DNA of 64,000 nt from Granulicella sibirica (GCF_004115155.1 NZ_RDSM01000002.1:496001-560000), one strand, 5' to 3'. Positions 8,299 through 17,464 are shown, counted from the stretch's first letter. Translations and numbers: made by a program. The notes: generated by a model not told the origin, from the letters alone.

Positions 8299-9183
8299 TT
8301 ACTTATCGACGGCTGCCCCGATGGAGTCGAGGGTGGTGAGGACTTCCGGCGAAAGCTGCAGGGTCGCGGCGGCTAGATTCTCGCGAAGGTGGCCGACCGA
8401 GGACGTTCCGGGGATGAGAAGGATGTTGGGCGATCGGTGAAGGAGCCAGGCGAGAGCTACCTGCATGGGCGTGGCGTTGAGGGACGCGGCTACGTCGTTG
8501 AGGGTTGAGGATTGGAGCGGAGTGAAGCCGCCGAGAGGGAAGAAGGGGACATATGCGATGCCTTGCTTGGCGAGGTCGTCGATGAAGGCATCGTCGTCTC
8601 GGTGGGCGACGTTGTAGAGGTTCTGGATACAGACGATCTCCGTGATCTTCTGGGCTTCGGCGAGCTGTTTGGGGCTTACATTGCTCAGGCCGATGTGTTG
8701 AATGAGGCCCTGCTGCTTGAGTCCGGCGAGGACGGTGAGGGGGGCTTCAATGGAGAAATCGGCGGGGCCTTCGAGGCCGCCGACGCGGAGGTTGACGACC
8801 TGGAGGGTGTCGAGGCCGAGGTTGCGGAGGTTGTCGTGGGCTCCGGCGGTGAGTTCCTCGGTGGAGAGCGCTGGGATCCATGAGGCGTCGGAGCCGCGGC
8901 GCGCGCCGAGCTTGGTGACGATGACTAGGTCATCGGTGTAGGGGTGGAGAGCCTGCTTGATGGTCTGGTTGGTGACGTGAGGGCCGTAGAAGTCGCTGGT
9001 GTCGATGTGGTTTACGCCGGAGTCGATGACCTCGCGAAGAACGGCGAGGGCGGCGGGCAGGTCCCGCGGTGGGCCGAAGACGTGCGGGCCCGCGATCTGC
9101 ATGGCTCCATAGCCCATGCGGTGGACGTTCAGGGAGGTGCCAATAAAGGTGAAGGTGCCGCCGAGATCTGTCTGCTTCGTCAT
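8299..9183 (-). CDS. Aldo/keto reductase family oxidoreductase
   Basis: 294 residues from the ATG at 9183, chosen because GAGGAG lies about 10 bases before it; the longer reading to 9273 adds an uninformative hydrophilic leader. Family features are RMGYGAMQIAG, HIDTSDFYG (catalytic Asp and Tyr), VIVTKLGA (catalytic Lys), GLSNVSPKQLAEA, and the C-terminal NADPH-binding IPGTSSVGHLRENLAA. At the site of the usual catalytic His (DLYQLH-like) this protein reads LQVVNLRVGG, so the His is replaced, as in the YdbC-like subgroup. It would be a soluble NADPH-dependent carbonyl reductase of unknown substrate. Confidence 0.87.
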   Translation of the reverse strand: MTKQTDLGGTFTFIGTSLNVHRMGYGAMQIAGPHVFGPPRDLPAALAVLREVIDSGVNHIDTSDFYGPHVTNQTIKQALHPYTDDLVIVTKLGARRGSDASWIPALSTEELTAGAHDNLRNLGLDTLQVVNLRVGGLEGPADFSIEAPLTVLAGLKQQGLIQHIGLSNVSPKQLAEAQKITEIVCIQNLYNVAHRDDDAFIDDLAKQGIAYVPFFPLGGFTPLQSSTLNDVAASLNATPMQVALAWLLHRSPNILLIPGTSSVGHLRENLAAATLQLSPEVLTTLDSIGAAVDK

Positions 9184-9538
9184 GCTCTTTGCTCCTCTTG
9201 TTCGATCGCCTGTTGGGGCGAGCTTGTTTTCTTTCTCCTTAGATGAAGAAAGCTTCAGGTTCGAAGCTCGCATTTGCGTCGATGCGCCGGAGCCGCTGGA
9301 TACGCGGTTCGGCAGCAGACTTCAGGCGTGAGCGACCGGAAATCCGGCAGCGGGTTTCAGGTTCTGGAGCGGCTCAATCTCGTTGTCCCTATCTGGACAG
9401 CGCACACTGATAGTGGACACAGCGACGTCTTCGGAAATCGCTATGTGCTTGATAAACGGGAGCCACTTTGCTTGAGACGACGGTGGATTACGTGCATCCT
9501 CCACTGCACGGATCAACCGGCAATTTCGAGGTGTGACG
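9184..9538. other. Intergenic region between divergent genes
   Basis: About 355 bases between the divergent aldo/keto reductase and ADOP permease genes. No supported gene or strong hairpin is visible; it presumably contains both promoters. Confidence 0.5.
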
Positions 9539-12070
9539 ATGACGACGTTCCTGCAGGATGTACGCTACGCGTTTCGGCAGTTGCAGAAGACTCCGGGGTT
9601 TACGATCACGGTCCTGCTTACGCTGGCTCTCGGGATTGGTGCGAACGCGGCGATCTTCACGCTCGTGAACTCCGTGTTGCTGCGCAACCTGCCAGTGGCC
9701 GATCCGAAGACGCTTTTGCGGATCGGCGACCGCAATGATTGCTGTGTCGGAAGCCTGGGGCCGCGGGACAACGGCGATTACTCCTACTTCTCCACGGACA
9801 CCTACGAGCGGCTGAAGAAGAGCCTGCCGGAGTTCGAGGAGCTGGCGGCGATGCAGGCGGGGTTTGGGTACCGTCCGATCATTGCGCGCAGGGATGGAGC
9901 GGAGGCGCAGGCGCGGTCGGTGATGGGCGAGTTCGTCTCCGGAAACTACTTTCGGACGTTTGGGCTGCAGCCTGCGGCGGGGAGGCTGTTGACCGATGCA
10001 GATGCCGCGAAGGGCGCGGCGGCAACCGCAGTGATGAGTTATGACACGTGGCAGCGCGAGTTTTCCGGGAATGATGGCGTGGTGGGGAGCACGTTCTGGG
10101 TGAACACGAAGGCGGTCACGGTGGTAGGGGTGGCTCCCCGGGGGTTCTATGGCGACCGGATGATGACGACGCCCCCGGAGTTCTACCTGCCGATCCAGAC
10201 GATGCCGATGCTGGCGAATGCGCTGTACGTCGATGATCCGGAGGAGAACTGGCTCTACATCGTGGGGAGGGTGAAGCCGGGGACGGCGGTGCCGATGCTG
10301 CAGGAGAAAGTAAACGCGACGCTGCGGCAGATCTACTCCGAGAAGAAGGTATTTTCGGGGGAAGCGGGGAAGATCGCGTTGCCGAAGGTGCATGCAACAC
10401 TCTCTGCGGGTGGGGGCGGCATCCAGTCCTTCCAGGATGGGTATGCCTCGCAGCTGCACCTGCTGATGGCGATCTCGGGTCTTGTGCTTTTGATCGCGTG
10501 CGCTAACATTGCCAACCTGCTCCTGGTGCGTGGGATGGCGAGGCGGACGGAGATGTCGGTGCGCACAGCGCTGGGCGCGATGCGCGGACGGATCGTGCGG
10601 CAGTTGCTGACGGAGAGTGTCGTGCTGGCGGCGATGGGTGGGCTGATCGGGCTGGTGGTGGCGTATGCGGGCACCCGGATGCTGCTTCTGCTGGCGTTCC
10701 CGGGTGCGGCACGGGTCCCGATCGAGGCGAGTCCATCGGCGGCGGTGATCGGCTTTGCGTTCGGGGTATCGTTACTGACCGGGGTGTTGTTTGGGGTCGC
10801 TCCGGCGTGGATCGCGGCGCAGGCCAAACCCGCCGATGCGTTGCGGAGCAGCACACGGACGACGGCGGCTGGCGCTTCGTGGCTGCAGCGAGTGCTTGTG
10901 GTGCTGCAGGCGGCGCTGTCTCTTGTGTTGCTGGTAGGAGCGGGGCTGTTCTCGCAGAGTCTGAACAAACTGCAGGGATCGGATCTGAAGCTGGATGCGA
11001 CGAACCGCTACATCGTGCACATCAATCCACAGGCTGCGGGATACTCGACTGCTCAGGTGGAGGCGCTGTACCGGACGATGGAAGAACACTTCCATGCGGT
11101 GCCGGGCGTGGTGAAGGTGGGGATCTCGAACTACACGCCGATGGAGGACAACAACTGGGGCAACAGCATGCGCGTGCAGGGCGAGCCGGATTTGCATGAC
11201 GGGGCATCGTTCGTGAAGGCGAATGCGGATTACTTCGATTCCGTCGGGACGCGCGTGGTGATGGGACGCGGAATCGGGGTGCAGGATACTTTGTCGGCCC
11301 CGCCGGTGACCGTGGTGAACGAGGCGTTCGTGAAGAGGTTCTTCAAAGGGAAGAATCCGCTTGGGCGGCGCATCGGGTCGCCTGACAATCCGGGGGATTA
11401 CGAGGTGGTGGGTGTTGTCGAAGACACGGTCTACCAGAGCGTGCGATGGAAGGACCATACGATGTACTTCGTGCCGATCATGCAGCGCGGGGTAAGCGAG
11501 ACGGGACCGATCGAGAAGGATACGTCGCTGTACGCGGGGACGATGGTGCTCGAGACGTCACGACCAATGAACGATATGGAGGCCATCGCGCGGAGGACGC
11601 TGGCGGGAATCAACCCCAACCTGACGGTGGTGCTGTTTCAGACGTTCAGTGCGCAGATTGCCGACCAGTTTACGCAGGAGCGGCTGGTGGCACGGCTAAC
11701 GACCCTGTTTGGCGGGCTGGCGCTGATGCTCGCGGCACTTGGGCTATATGGCGTGACGGCTTATAGCGTGGTGCGACGGACACCGGAGATCGGGATACGG
11801 ATGGCGTTGGGGGCGGCTCGGAGCGGCGTGGTGGGAATGATCCTGAGGGCGGCGGCGATCCAGACGGGGATCGGGCTGGCGATTGGGATTCCGGTGGCGT
11901 TGTTGTCCGTGCGGTTTGTGAAGGCGCAGCTTTACGAGGTGACGAGTGCGGACTTGCGGGTGATGCTTGGGGCGATCCTGGCGCTGGGGTTGGCGGCTTG
12001 CGTGGCGGGGATTGTTCCGGCGCGGAGAGCGGCTTCGGTTGATCCGGTGCAGGCTTTGCGGTCAGAGTAA
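9539..12070 (+). CDS. ADOP-type ABC transporter permease (duplicated MacB/FtsX)
   Basis: About 843 residues. The N-terminus FLQDVRYAFRQLQKTPGFTITVLLTLALGIGANAAIFTLVNSVLL is the hallmark of the acidobacterial duplicated orphan permease group. Domain order is TM1, MacB-like periplasmic domain (about 50-260), FtsX unit with three helices (about 290-430), a second central helix (about 450-475), second periplasmic domain (about 490-700), and a second FtsX unit ending EIGIRMALGAARSGVV and PARRAASVDPVQALRSE. No ATPase lies next to it, consistent with the orphan state typical of the group. ATG 9539 is preferred to GTG 9533 because GAGG is 7 bases before the ATG but only 1 base before the GTG. Probably an export or envelope-stress permease; substrate unknown. 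Confidence 0.9.
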   Translation: MTTFLQDVRYAFRQLQKTPGFTITVLLTLALGIGANAAIFTLVNSVLLRNLPVADPKTLLRIGDRNDCCVGSLGPRDNGDYSYFSTDTYERLKKSLPEFEELAAMQAGFGYRPIIARRDGAEAQARSVMGEFVSGNYFRTFGLQPAAGRLLTDADAAKGAAATAVMSYDTWQREFSGNDGVVGSTFWVNTKAVTVVGVAPRGFYGDRMMTTPPEFYLPIQTMPMLANALYVDDPEENWLYIVGRVKPGTAVPMLQEKVNATLRQIYSEKKVFSGEAGKIALPKVHATLSAGGGGIQSFQDGYASQLHLLMAISGLVLLIACANIANLLLVRGMARRTEMSVRTALGAMRGRIVRQLLTESVVLAAMGGLIGLVVAYAGTRMLLLLAFPGAARVPIEASPSAAVIGFAFGVSLLTGVLFGVAPAWIAAQAKPADALRSSTRTTAAGASWLQRVLVVLQAALSLVLLVGAGLFSQSLNKLQGSDLKLDATNRYIVHINPQAAGYSTAQVEALYRTMEEHFHAVPGVVKVGISNYTPMEDNNWGNSMRVQGEPDLHDGASFVKANADYFDSVGTRVVMGRGIGVQDTLSAPPVTVVNEAFVKRFFKGKNPLGRRIGSPDNPGDYEVVGVVEDTVYQSVRWKDHTMYFVPIMQRGVSETGPIEKDTSLYAGTMVLETSRPMNDMEAIARRTLAGINPNLTVVLFQTFSAQIADQFTQERLVARLTTLFGGLALMLAALGLYGVTAYSVVRRTPEIGIRMALGAARSGVVGMILRAAAIQTGIGLAIGIPVALLSVRFVKAQLYEVTSADLRVMLGAILALGLAACVAGIVPARRAASVDPVQALRSE

Positions 12071-12074
12071 AAGC

Positions 12075-12587
12075 TTAGTCGAGTGAGGCGAAGAGGGTGG
12101 CAAGATCGATGTGGATGGGGCTGGATGCAATCTCCAGACGCGCATCAGCCTGTTGAAAGGTGCCTTCTACAAAGCGATATGCAATTCGTTTTACCGGATC
12201 GAGGAGCCAGAGATTCTCTACGCCCATCCGCGCATAGTCTTCCATGACCTTGGCCGCGCGCGGAAGGCGGTCTTCAGGGGAGAGAATCTCGATACATGCA
12301 AGGGGAGTTTGGGTGACTTGTTCGCGGGGAGCGTCGCGCCGGATGAGGCAGACGTCCGCTATGCGGACACGCGTCGGGGTGACCCGGATGCGTTGCTCGA
12401 CAATCGCGTAAATGCCCCACGCTTTCCTGTTGTTGAAGAACCATGCCGTGAGGGCGGCCTGCAGGTTCCCGTGATCGAATTCGCCCAAGTTGCGCTCCTC
12501 GATGTGGTCGTCTACAAAGTCGCAATCGGGGTGATAGCTGGTGCGGAGGTAGTCTTCAAGGGAGACGAGGGTCGTGGTGGTAGCCAT
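12075..12587 (-). CDS. Uma2-family PD-(D/E)XK endonuclease-like protein
   Basis: 170 residues from ATG 12587. The Uma2 (DUF820) pattern is visible: LEDYLRTSYHPDCDFVDDHIEERN near the N-terminus, IADVCLIRRDA with the active-site Asp, ACIEILSPEDR with the second acidic residue, and the downstream Lys in AAKVMEDYARMGVENLWLLDP. The family is a restriction-endonuclease-like fold, often in multiple copies in cyanobacteria and acidobacteria, with no proven role. It follows murA by 47 bases on the same strand and may be read through from it. Convergent with the ADOP gene, 4 bases apart. Confidence 0.88.
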   Translation of the reverse strand: MATTTTLVSLEDYLRTSYHPDCDFVDDHIEERNLGEFDHGNLQAALTAWFFNNRKAWGIYAIVEQRIRVTPTRVRIADVCLIRRDAPREQVTQTPLACIEILSPEDRLPRAAKVMEDYARMGVENLWLLDPVKRIAYRFVEGTFQQADARLEIASSPIHIDLATLFASLD

Positions 12588-12634
12588 GATCGATATACCT
12601 CGTCTCCAGTATGCGCCGGGTTTGGGGTGGGGTG

Positions 12635-13918
12635 CTAGCGCTTTCCGAACACATCGCCCATGCGGCGGATCTGGGCTCCCACACCCCGGAGCTTCTCTTC
12701 GATGTGCTCGTAGCCGCGATCCATGTGGTAGACACGGTCGAGGATGCTTTCTCCATCGGCCACGAGGGCCGCGAGCACAAGGGCGGCCGAGGCGCGGAGA
12801 TCCGAGCACATGACGGCGGCGGACTGGAGTTCGGTCTTGCCGCGGACGGTTGCGGTGCGGCCCTGGACCGTGATGTTTGCGCCCATGCGGTTGAGCTCGT
12901 TGACGTGCATGAAGCGGTTCTCGAAGATGTTTTCGGTGACCGTCGTGGTGCCTTCGCACTGCGTGGCGAGGGCCATGTACTGGGCCTGCATATCGGTGGG
13001 GAAGCCGGGGTACTCTTCGGTCGAAATGTCGATGGCCTTGAGCGGGCCGCCGCCCGATCGGACCCGGATGTGGTCTTTGCCGATGTCGAGCTTGACGCCA
13101 GCCTGCTCGAGTTTGGAGATGATGGAGCCAAGATGTTTGGGCTCGATGCAGTCAACGTTGAGGTCGCCGCCCGTGATCGCTCCGGCGACGAGGAAGGTTC
13201 CGGCTTCGATGCGATCAGGGTTGATGCGGTGACGGGCTCCGTGGAGCTTCGCGACGCCCTGGACCTTGATCGTGGAGGTTCCGGCGCCTTCGATCTTCGC
13301 TCCCATGGCGACGAGGAGGGCGGCGAGGTCGGTGACCTCAGGCTCGCGGGCGCAGTTCTCGAAGATGGTTTCTCCGTCGGCGAGGGTCGCGGCCATGAGG
13401 AGGTCTTCGGTGCCAGTGACGGTGATCTTGTCGAAGACGATGTGCGCGCCCTTGAGGCGGTCGGTCTTAGCTTCGAGGTATCCGTGGTCATAGGTGACGA
13501 CGGCTCCCATGGCTTCGAGGCCCTTGATGTGAAGGTCGATCGGGCGGCCACCGATGGCGCATCCTCCGGGCATGGCGACGCGTGCAATGCCGGTGCGGGC
13601 GATGAGGGGGCCGAGGACGAGCGAACTAGCGCGCATCGTCTTCACGATCTCGTACTTGGCGACGGGGTCAGAGAGGATGGCGCACTTGATGTGGGTGCGG
13701 TGCTGGGCGCGGCCATAGCCGAGTTCGACCTCGGCTCCCATGCTGGTGAGGAGCTTTCGCTCGGTCTCGATGTCCTGGACCTGAGGGATGTTCTCGAGGA
13801 TGACCTCGTCCTCGGTGAGGATGGCGGCGGCCATGCAGGGGAGAGCGGAGTTCTTGGCTCCGGAGACTTTGATGGTGCCTAAGAGGGGGTTGCCGCCGCG
13901 TACAACAAACTTATCCAT
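12635..13918 (-). CDS. murA: UDP-N-acetylglucosamine 1-carboxyvinyltransferase
   Basis: 427 residues, the normal MurA length. It catalyses the first committed step of peptidoglycan synthesis, transferring enolpyruvate from PEP to UDP-GlcNAc in the cytoplasm. Visible landmarks are the N-terminal MDKFVVRGGNPLLGTIKVSGAKNSALP, the active-site loop AMPGGCAIGGRPIDLH with the fosfomycin-reactive Cys at residue 120, EEYPGFPTDMQAQYMA, and the C-terminal RASAALVLAALVADGES. ATG at 13918 matches the conserved start. Downstream is the Uma2 gene; upstream, a Spy-like gene and murQ. Confidence 0.97.
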   Translation of the reverse strand: MDKFVVRGGNPLLGTIKVSGAKNSALPCMAAAILTEDEVILENIPQVQDIETERKLLTSMGAEVELGYGRAQHRTHIKCAILSDPVAKYEIVKTMRASSLVLGPLIARTGIARVAMPGGCAIGGRPIDLHIKGLEAMGAVVTYDHGYLEAKTDRLKGAHIVFDKITVTGTEDLLMAATLADGETIFENCAREPEVTDLAALLVAMGAKIEGAGTSTIKVQGVAKLHGARHRINPDRIEAGTFLVAGAITGGDLNVDCIEPKHLGSIISKLEQAGVKLDIGKDHIRVRSGGGPLKAIDISTEEYPGFPTDMQAQYMALATQCEGTTTVTENIFENRFMHVNELNRMGANITVQGRTATVRGKTELQSAAVMCSDLRASAALVLAALVADGESILDRVYHMDRGYEHIEEKLRGVGAQIRRMGDVFGKR

Positions 13919-14028
13919 CCGCTTAGTTTACGGAAGAGTTAAGAGGAAAGTCTGGTTCGGGGGTGTTCAGGCTGGTGCGAGTTTTGGGGAACGCCCGGCT
14001 GACCGGACTGGGCGTGCCCCTGGGTTGG

Positions 14029-14460
14029 TTAGGAGTTCGGAGTTGTAGCGTTGGCGGCTTCCTGGCCCTTGCGTCCATGGTGGCGCATGGCCTTCATCTG
14101 CTCGAGCTGATCGGGGGTGAGGATGGTCGAGAGCTGCTGCTTGGTGTCCATGGCGATGGACTTCATCTGTGCCTTCCTGTCGTCAGGGGTGAGGGCGGTG
14201 TTCTGGTGGAGGGCCTTCACCTTCTGATCGCGGTCGGCGAGGATGGGCTCGAGCTTGGCGGTCTGATCGGGCGTCAGGTTGAGCTTCTTCGAAAGGCGGA
14301 CGGCTTCCTTGTGGGGGTTGTGACGATGTCCGTGATGCTCGGCGGTCTGCTGCTGGGGAGCGTCGGACGGGGTCTGCTGGGGCTGGGTTGCCGTCTGCGC
14401 GAAGGCGAGGGAGCCGGTGAGAACGAGGGAGAGGACTGCGGGGAGGATTGTGCGCTTCAT
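14029..14460 (-). CDS. Small secreted Spy/CpxP-like protein with LTPDQ motifs
   Basis: 143 residues from ATG 14460, chosen because MKRTILPAVLSLVLTGSLAFAQ is a complete signal peptide. The mature part has a His-rich stretch (AEHHGHRHNPH) and then helical sequence with two LTPDQ boxes (LNLTPDQTAKLEPIL and ILTPDQLEQMKAM), the LTxxQ pattern of Spy/CpxP periplasmic chaperones and metal-stress proteins. The His cluster could bind metal. Function is inferred from motif pattern only. Confidence 0.75.
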   Translation of the reverse strand: MKRTILPAVLSLVLTGSLAFAQTATQPQQTPSDAPQQQTAEHHGHRHNPHKEAVRLSKKLNLTPDQTAKLEPILADRDQKVKALHQNTALTPDDRKAQMKSIAMDTKQQLSTILTPDQLEQMKAMRHHGRKGQEAANATTPNS

Positions 14461-14574
14461 CGTGTGCTCCTGTGCGGCAGCGGGTTGGTGTGGGCCGCTG
14501 GCTGCTATTGAAATGAACACGATATGGAGGAAATGTTGTGTTGTGTACGGGCGGAGATTACGACGCCGGGCAGC

Positions 14575-14604
14575 AAAAAGCCCGGAGAGGGCTCCGGGCT
14601 TATG
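14575..14604 (-). terminator. Rho-independent terminator after murQ
   Basis: On the minus strand a 9-10-bp GC-rich stem (AGCCCGGAG with CTCCGGGCT, 4-base loop) is followed by five T residues, directly downstream of the murQ stop codon. A textbook intrinsic terminator. Confidence 0.9.
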
Positions 14605-14621
14605 ATCGCGAATGAGATCAA

Positions 14622-15590
14622 TCAGAGTTCGAGGCGGGAGTCGTCGATGGCAAGGCGAACGTTGCCGTCGGATTTGGTGAGGCGGCGGACGGCTTCCATC
14701 TTGTCGACATTAGCCTTCAGCATGACGACTGCGATCGGGATCGACTTGCCAGCGGACTTGATGGTGCGGATGGCGGTATCACGGTCTACGCCGCAGAGGG
14801 TCATCAGGACACGAATGCCGCGCTCGACGAGCTTGGCGTTCTTCATGTGGACGTTGACCATGAGGTTGTCGTAGACGTAGCCGAGACGGGTCATCGCGCC
14901 GGTGGTGATCATGTTGAGGATCATCTTCTGGGCGGTGCCGGCCTTCATGCGGGTGGAACCGGAGATGACCTCGGGGCCGACTTCGGCGACGATGGTGAAC
15001 TCAGCAACGTCGGAGATAGGTGTGTTGTAGTTGCAGACGATCGCGGCGGTCTTGGCTCCGCGGGCGCGGGCGTACTCGACGGCGCCGATCACATAAGGGG
15101 TGCGTCCGCTGGCAGAGACGCCGATGACGATATCCTTGCGGGTGGGGCGGCGGCGAGCGATGTCGCGCTGGCCGATCTCGGGAGAGTCTTCGTTGACGTC
15201 GGAGGCGGAGGCGAGGGCCTTGGGGCCGCCAGCCATGATGTATTGCACTTGAGACGGGGAGGTGGAGTAGGTGGGAGGGCACTCAGACGCGTCGAGGGAG
15301 GCGATGCGTCCGCTGGAGCCTGCTCCGACATAAATGAGACGGCCACCGTCCCGGAGAGACCGGGCCACGGTGTCGATCGCCATGGCGATCTCGGGCAGCG
15401 CTTTTTTGACGGCGGCTGCAATCTTGGCGTCTTCGTGATTGATGATCCGAGCGATTTCCACTGCGGATTTTGTGTCGAAACCTTCGGAAGCGGAGTTCGA
15501 CGTTTCCGTGGTGATCGTGGTGATGTCTTTCACTGTGCGTGCACCCGGCTTCTCCGAAGGGACCTGCTCGAGCATCGTCATAGTTGCCAT
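14622..15590 (-). CDS. murQ: N-acetylmuramic acid 6-phosphate etherase
   Basis: 322 residues with one SIS domain. It cleaves the D-lactyl ether of MurNAc-6-phosphate to GlcNAc-6-phosphate in peptidoglycan recycling. Landmarks are GGRLIYVGAGSSGRIASLDASECPPTY (the SIS sugar-phosphate loop with the catalytic-region Glu), DIVIGVSASGRTPYVIGA, EVISGSTRMKAGTAQK and the C-terminal AVVMLKANVDKMEAVRRL. The length slightly exceeds E. coli MurQ because of a short N-terminal extension. A rho-independent terminator follows, so it is probably a single-gene unit. A beta-lactamase-fold gene lies divergently upstream. Confidence 0.96.
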   Translation of the reverse strand: MATMTMLEQVPSEKPGARTVKDITTITTETSNSASEGFDTKSAVEIARIINHEDAKIAAAVKKALPEIAMAIDTVARSLRDGGRLIYVGAGSSGRIASLDASECPPTYSTSPSQVQYIMAGGPKALASASDVNEDSPEIGQRDIARRRPTRKDIVIGVSASGRTPYVIGAVEYARARGAKTAAIVCNYNTPISDVAEFTIVAEVGPEVISGSTRMKAGTAQKMILNMITTGAMTRLGYVYDNLMVNVHMKNAKLVERGIRVLMTLCGVDRDTAIRTIKSAGKSIPIAVVMLKANVDKMEAVRRLTKSDGNVRLAIDDSRLEL

Positions 15591-15690
15591 AGTGTGTTTA
15601 TCGCCGATCTTTTCCAGATTCTAGCCCAACAGACGTAAGATGCAGCAATACAACTTGAGGCGTATCCGGTTTATCTTTTTTTCAATCTTG

Positions 15691-15710
15691 TATGTCGTCG
15701 TGGCGACATA
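15691..15710. promoter_or_regulatory. Inverted repeat between murQ and the beta-lactamase-like gene
   Basis: TATGTCG-(6)-CGACATA is a perfect 7-bp inverted repeat in the divergent intergenic region. It could be an operator acting on either gene or a short leader hairpin. No regulator gene is adjacent, so the role is unassigned. Confidence 0.35.
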
Positions 15711-15767
15711 AGTCCCGTTCAAAGCATAAGTTAGCGCTAATCAAGAACGTCACGGAGGGGAGTCAGC

Positions 15768-16838
15768 GTGAGGTGCCTGGAGCCTGCGGGGGAGTGCCAT
15801 AAACAGTTTACGCCAGTCAGCATGTTAGGGATGGTACTGCTATCTGCTTTGCTAATACTGACGCACACGGGTGAAGCGCAGGTAAAGGCTCTCGCCGACC
15901 AGGAGTTACGGGGCACACTGACAGCGGTGGCTGAGACGCATCACGGGAAGGTCGCGCTTTTCGCGAGTCAACTGAATACCGGTAAGACGGTCGCAATCGA
16001 TGCGGACGTTCCGGTGCAGACTGCGTCGGTGATCAAGTTGACGATCCTGTTCGAAGCGATGGAAGAGATCCGGGCCGGGAAGGCGAAGTGGGACGAGAAG
16101 ATCACGATGCCAGCTGGATATGCGGTGGGTGGGTCGGGGATTCTCACGTTCTTCGATGCGCCCATGTCTCTGACATTGAAGGATGTGCTGACGATGATGA
16201 TTATCGTGAGCGACAATACCGCGACGGACCTGGCGATCGATCGGTTCGGGGTTGACGCGGTGAACGCGCGGATCACGTGGATTGGTTTGAAGGACACGCA
16301 TTTGTATAAGCGGATCGGGAAGCCGGCAATCGGGCCCATGCCGGAGGACCAGCCGAAGTTCGGGCTGGGCAAGACGACGGCGCGAGAGATGGCTCGCGTG
16401 ATGGAGCGGATTGGACGCTGCCAGCTTGCGGGACCGGGCGAGGCTGCGCTGCCGGGGGATGCGGCGATCTGCGAGGTGGCGATGAATATGTTGCGCAACC
16501 AGTTTTATCGCGAGACGATTCCGCGGTACCTCGAGACGCTGGACGCGACCGAGAAGGGATCTGGGATAGCGAGCAAGACGGGTAGCCTGGATGCGGTGAG
16601 GGCGGATGTGGCTATCGTCGCCGGCAAGACGGGGCCTATCGTGATTTCGATCTTTACGTACGGGAATACTGACCATAGCTGGACGGTAGATAATGAAGGG
16701 GAAGTCACGATTGCCAAGTTGGCGAAATTGATAGTCACCGCATGGACGCCCTCGGGAATCGATGGGCGTACTCTTGTTCCTGGGCTTGGCCTGGGTTCTG
16801 AGGGTGTAGTCAACGGCGTCCGCGCAGCGTCTAATTGA
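15768..16838 (+). CDS. Class-A beta-lactamase-fold serine hydrolase
   Basis: 356 residues starting at GTG 15768, supported by GGAGGGG 7 bases upstream. A hydrophobic segment at about 18-33 (SMLGMVLLSALLILTHTGEAQ) serves as signal peptide. The penicilloyl-serine transferase motifs are present: SVIK with Ser87 and Lys90, SDN at 148-150, and KTGS at 270-273. The omega-loop motif ExxLN that carries the deacylating Glu166 of true class A enzymes is not evident; the equivalent region reads GPMPEDQPKFGLG. It may be a weak lactamase, an esterase or a D,D-peptidase-like enzyme. Its stop overlaps the start of the signal peptidase gene. Confidence 0.82.
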   Translation: MRCLEPAGECHKQFTPVSMLGMVLLSALLILTHTGEAQVKALADQELRGTLTAVAETHHGKVALFASQLNTGKTVAIDADVPVQTASVIKLTILFEAMEEIRAGKAKWDEKITMPAGYAVGGSGILTFFDAPMSLTLKDVLTMMIIVSDNTATDLAIDRFGVDAVNARITWIGLKDTHLYKRIGKPAIGPMPEDQPKFGLGKTTAREMARVMERIGRCQLAGPGEAALPGDAAICEVAMNMLRNQFYRETIPRYLETLDATEKGSGIASKTGSLDAVRADVAIVAGKTGPIVISIFTYGNTDHSWTVDNEGEVTIAKLAKLIVTAWTPSGIDGRTLVPGLGLGSEGVVNGVRAASN

Positions 16839-17464
16839 GTGTTGAAGAAGAAGGCCGGAGAACGTTTGTTGTGACAGATGGACCTGACGTTTTGAATTCG
16901 GAGGAGACCGAGGCTCCTGCGCTTCCGAGTGGGCCTTTGGGGCCCACAGCCGGAAAGAGCAGCGTGCACTCGTGGCTGCGGGACCTGGCGGTCTCGATCA
17001 TCGTCTCGACATTCATCATTATCTTTCTGTATCAGCCGGTTAGGGTTGAGGGGACAAGCATGCTGCCTGTGCTCGAGGACCAGGACCGTTTGTTCATCAA
17101 CAAGATGGCTTACCGGGTGGGTGAGATCCATCATGGCGATGTCGTGGTTTTTTTGTATCCGCATGACCATACGAAGAGCTATATCAAGCGTGTGATCGCG
17201 CTTCCCGGAGAAGAGGTGCGGATTGACCATGGACGGGTGTTCGTGAACGGCAAGCCGGTCAAAGAGAAGTATGTTCCGCCGATGTATGCGGATGATCGCT
17301 CGCAGCCGGAGATGCAGGTTCCGGATCATGAGTACTTCGTGATGGGAGATCACCGGTCGATCTCGAGCGACAGCCGAGATTTTGGGCCGGTGGACCGGGA
17401 GTTGATCTACGGTAAGGCTGCGTTCGTATACTGGCCGATGGATCAGCTTGGGGTTGTGCGGTAG
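16835..17464 (+). CDS. lepB: Signal peptidase I
   Basis: 209 residues. It has one N-terminal transmembrane helix (DLAVSIIVSTFIIIFLYQPVRVEG, about 49-71), the catalytic Ser75 in GTSMLPVLED, general-base Lys118 in YIKRVIALPGEEV, and box E GDHRSISSDSRDFG. It cleaves Sec signal peptides on the periplasmic face of the inner membrane. The TTG at 16835 overlaps the TGA of the preceding gene, suggesting translational coupling; a GTG at 16871 with GGAG upstream is the alternative start and loses only disordered residues. Confidence 0.93.
   Translation: MSVEEEGRRTFVVTDGPDVLNSEETEAPALPSGPLGPTAGKSSVHSWLRDLAVSIIVSTFIIIFLYQPVRVEGTSMLPVLEDQDRLFINKMAYRVGEIHHGDVVVFLYPHDHTKSYIKRVIALPGEEVRIDHGRVFVNGKPVKEKYVPPMYADDRSQPEMQVPDHEYFVMGDHRSISSDSRDFGPVDRELIYGKAAFVYWPMDQLGVVR

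Noticed and set aside
12075-12587. Uma2 protein as evidence of a mobile element or restriction system
   Set aside because: No transposase, methylase, terminal repeats or attachment site is nearby; isolated Uma2 genes are common.
12556-13587. Minus-strand frame of 343 codons overlapping murA
   Set aside because: Ser/Pro/Arg-rich shadow frame of murA; no ribosome-binding site or homology.
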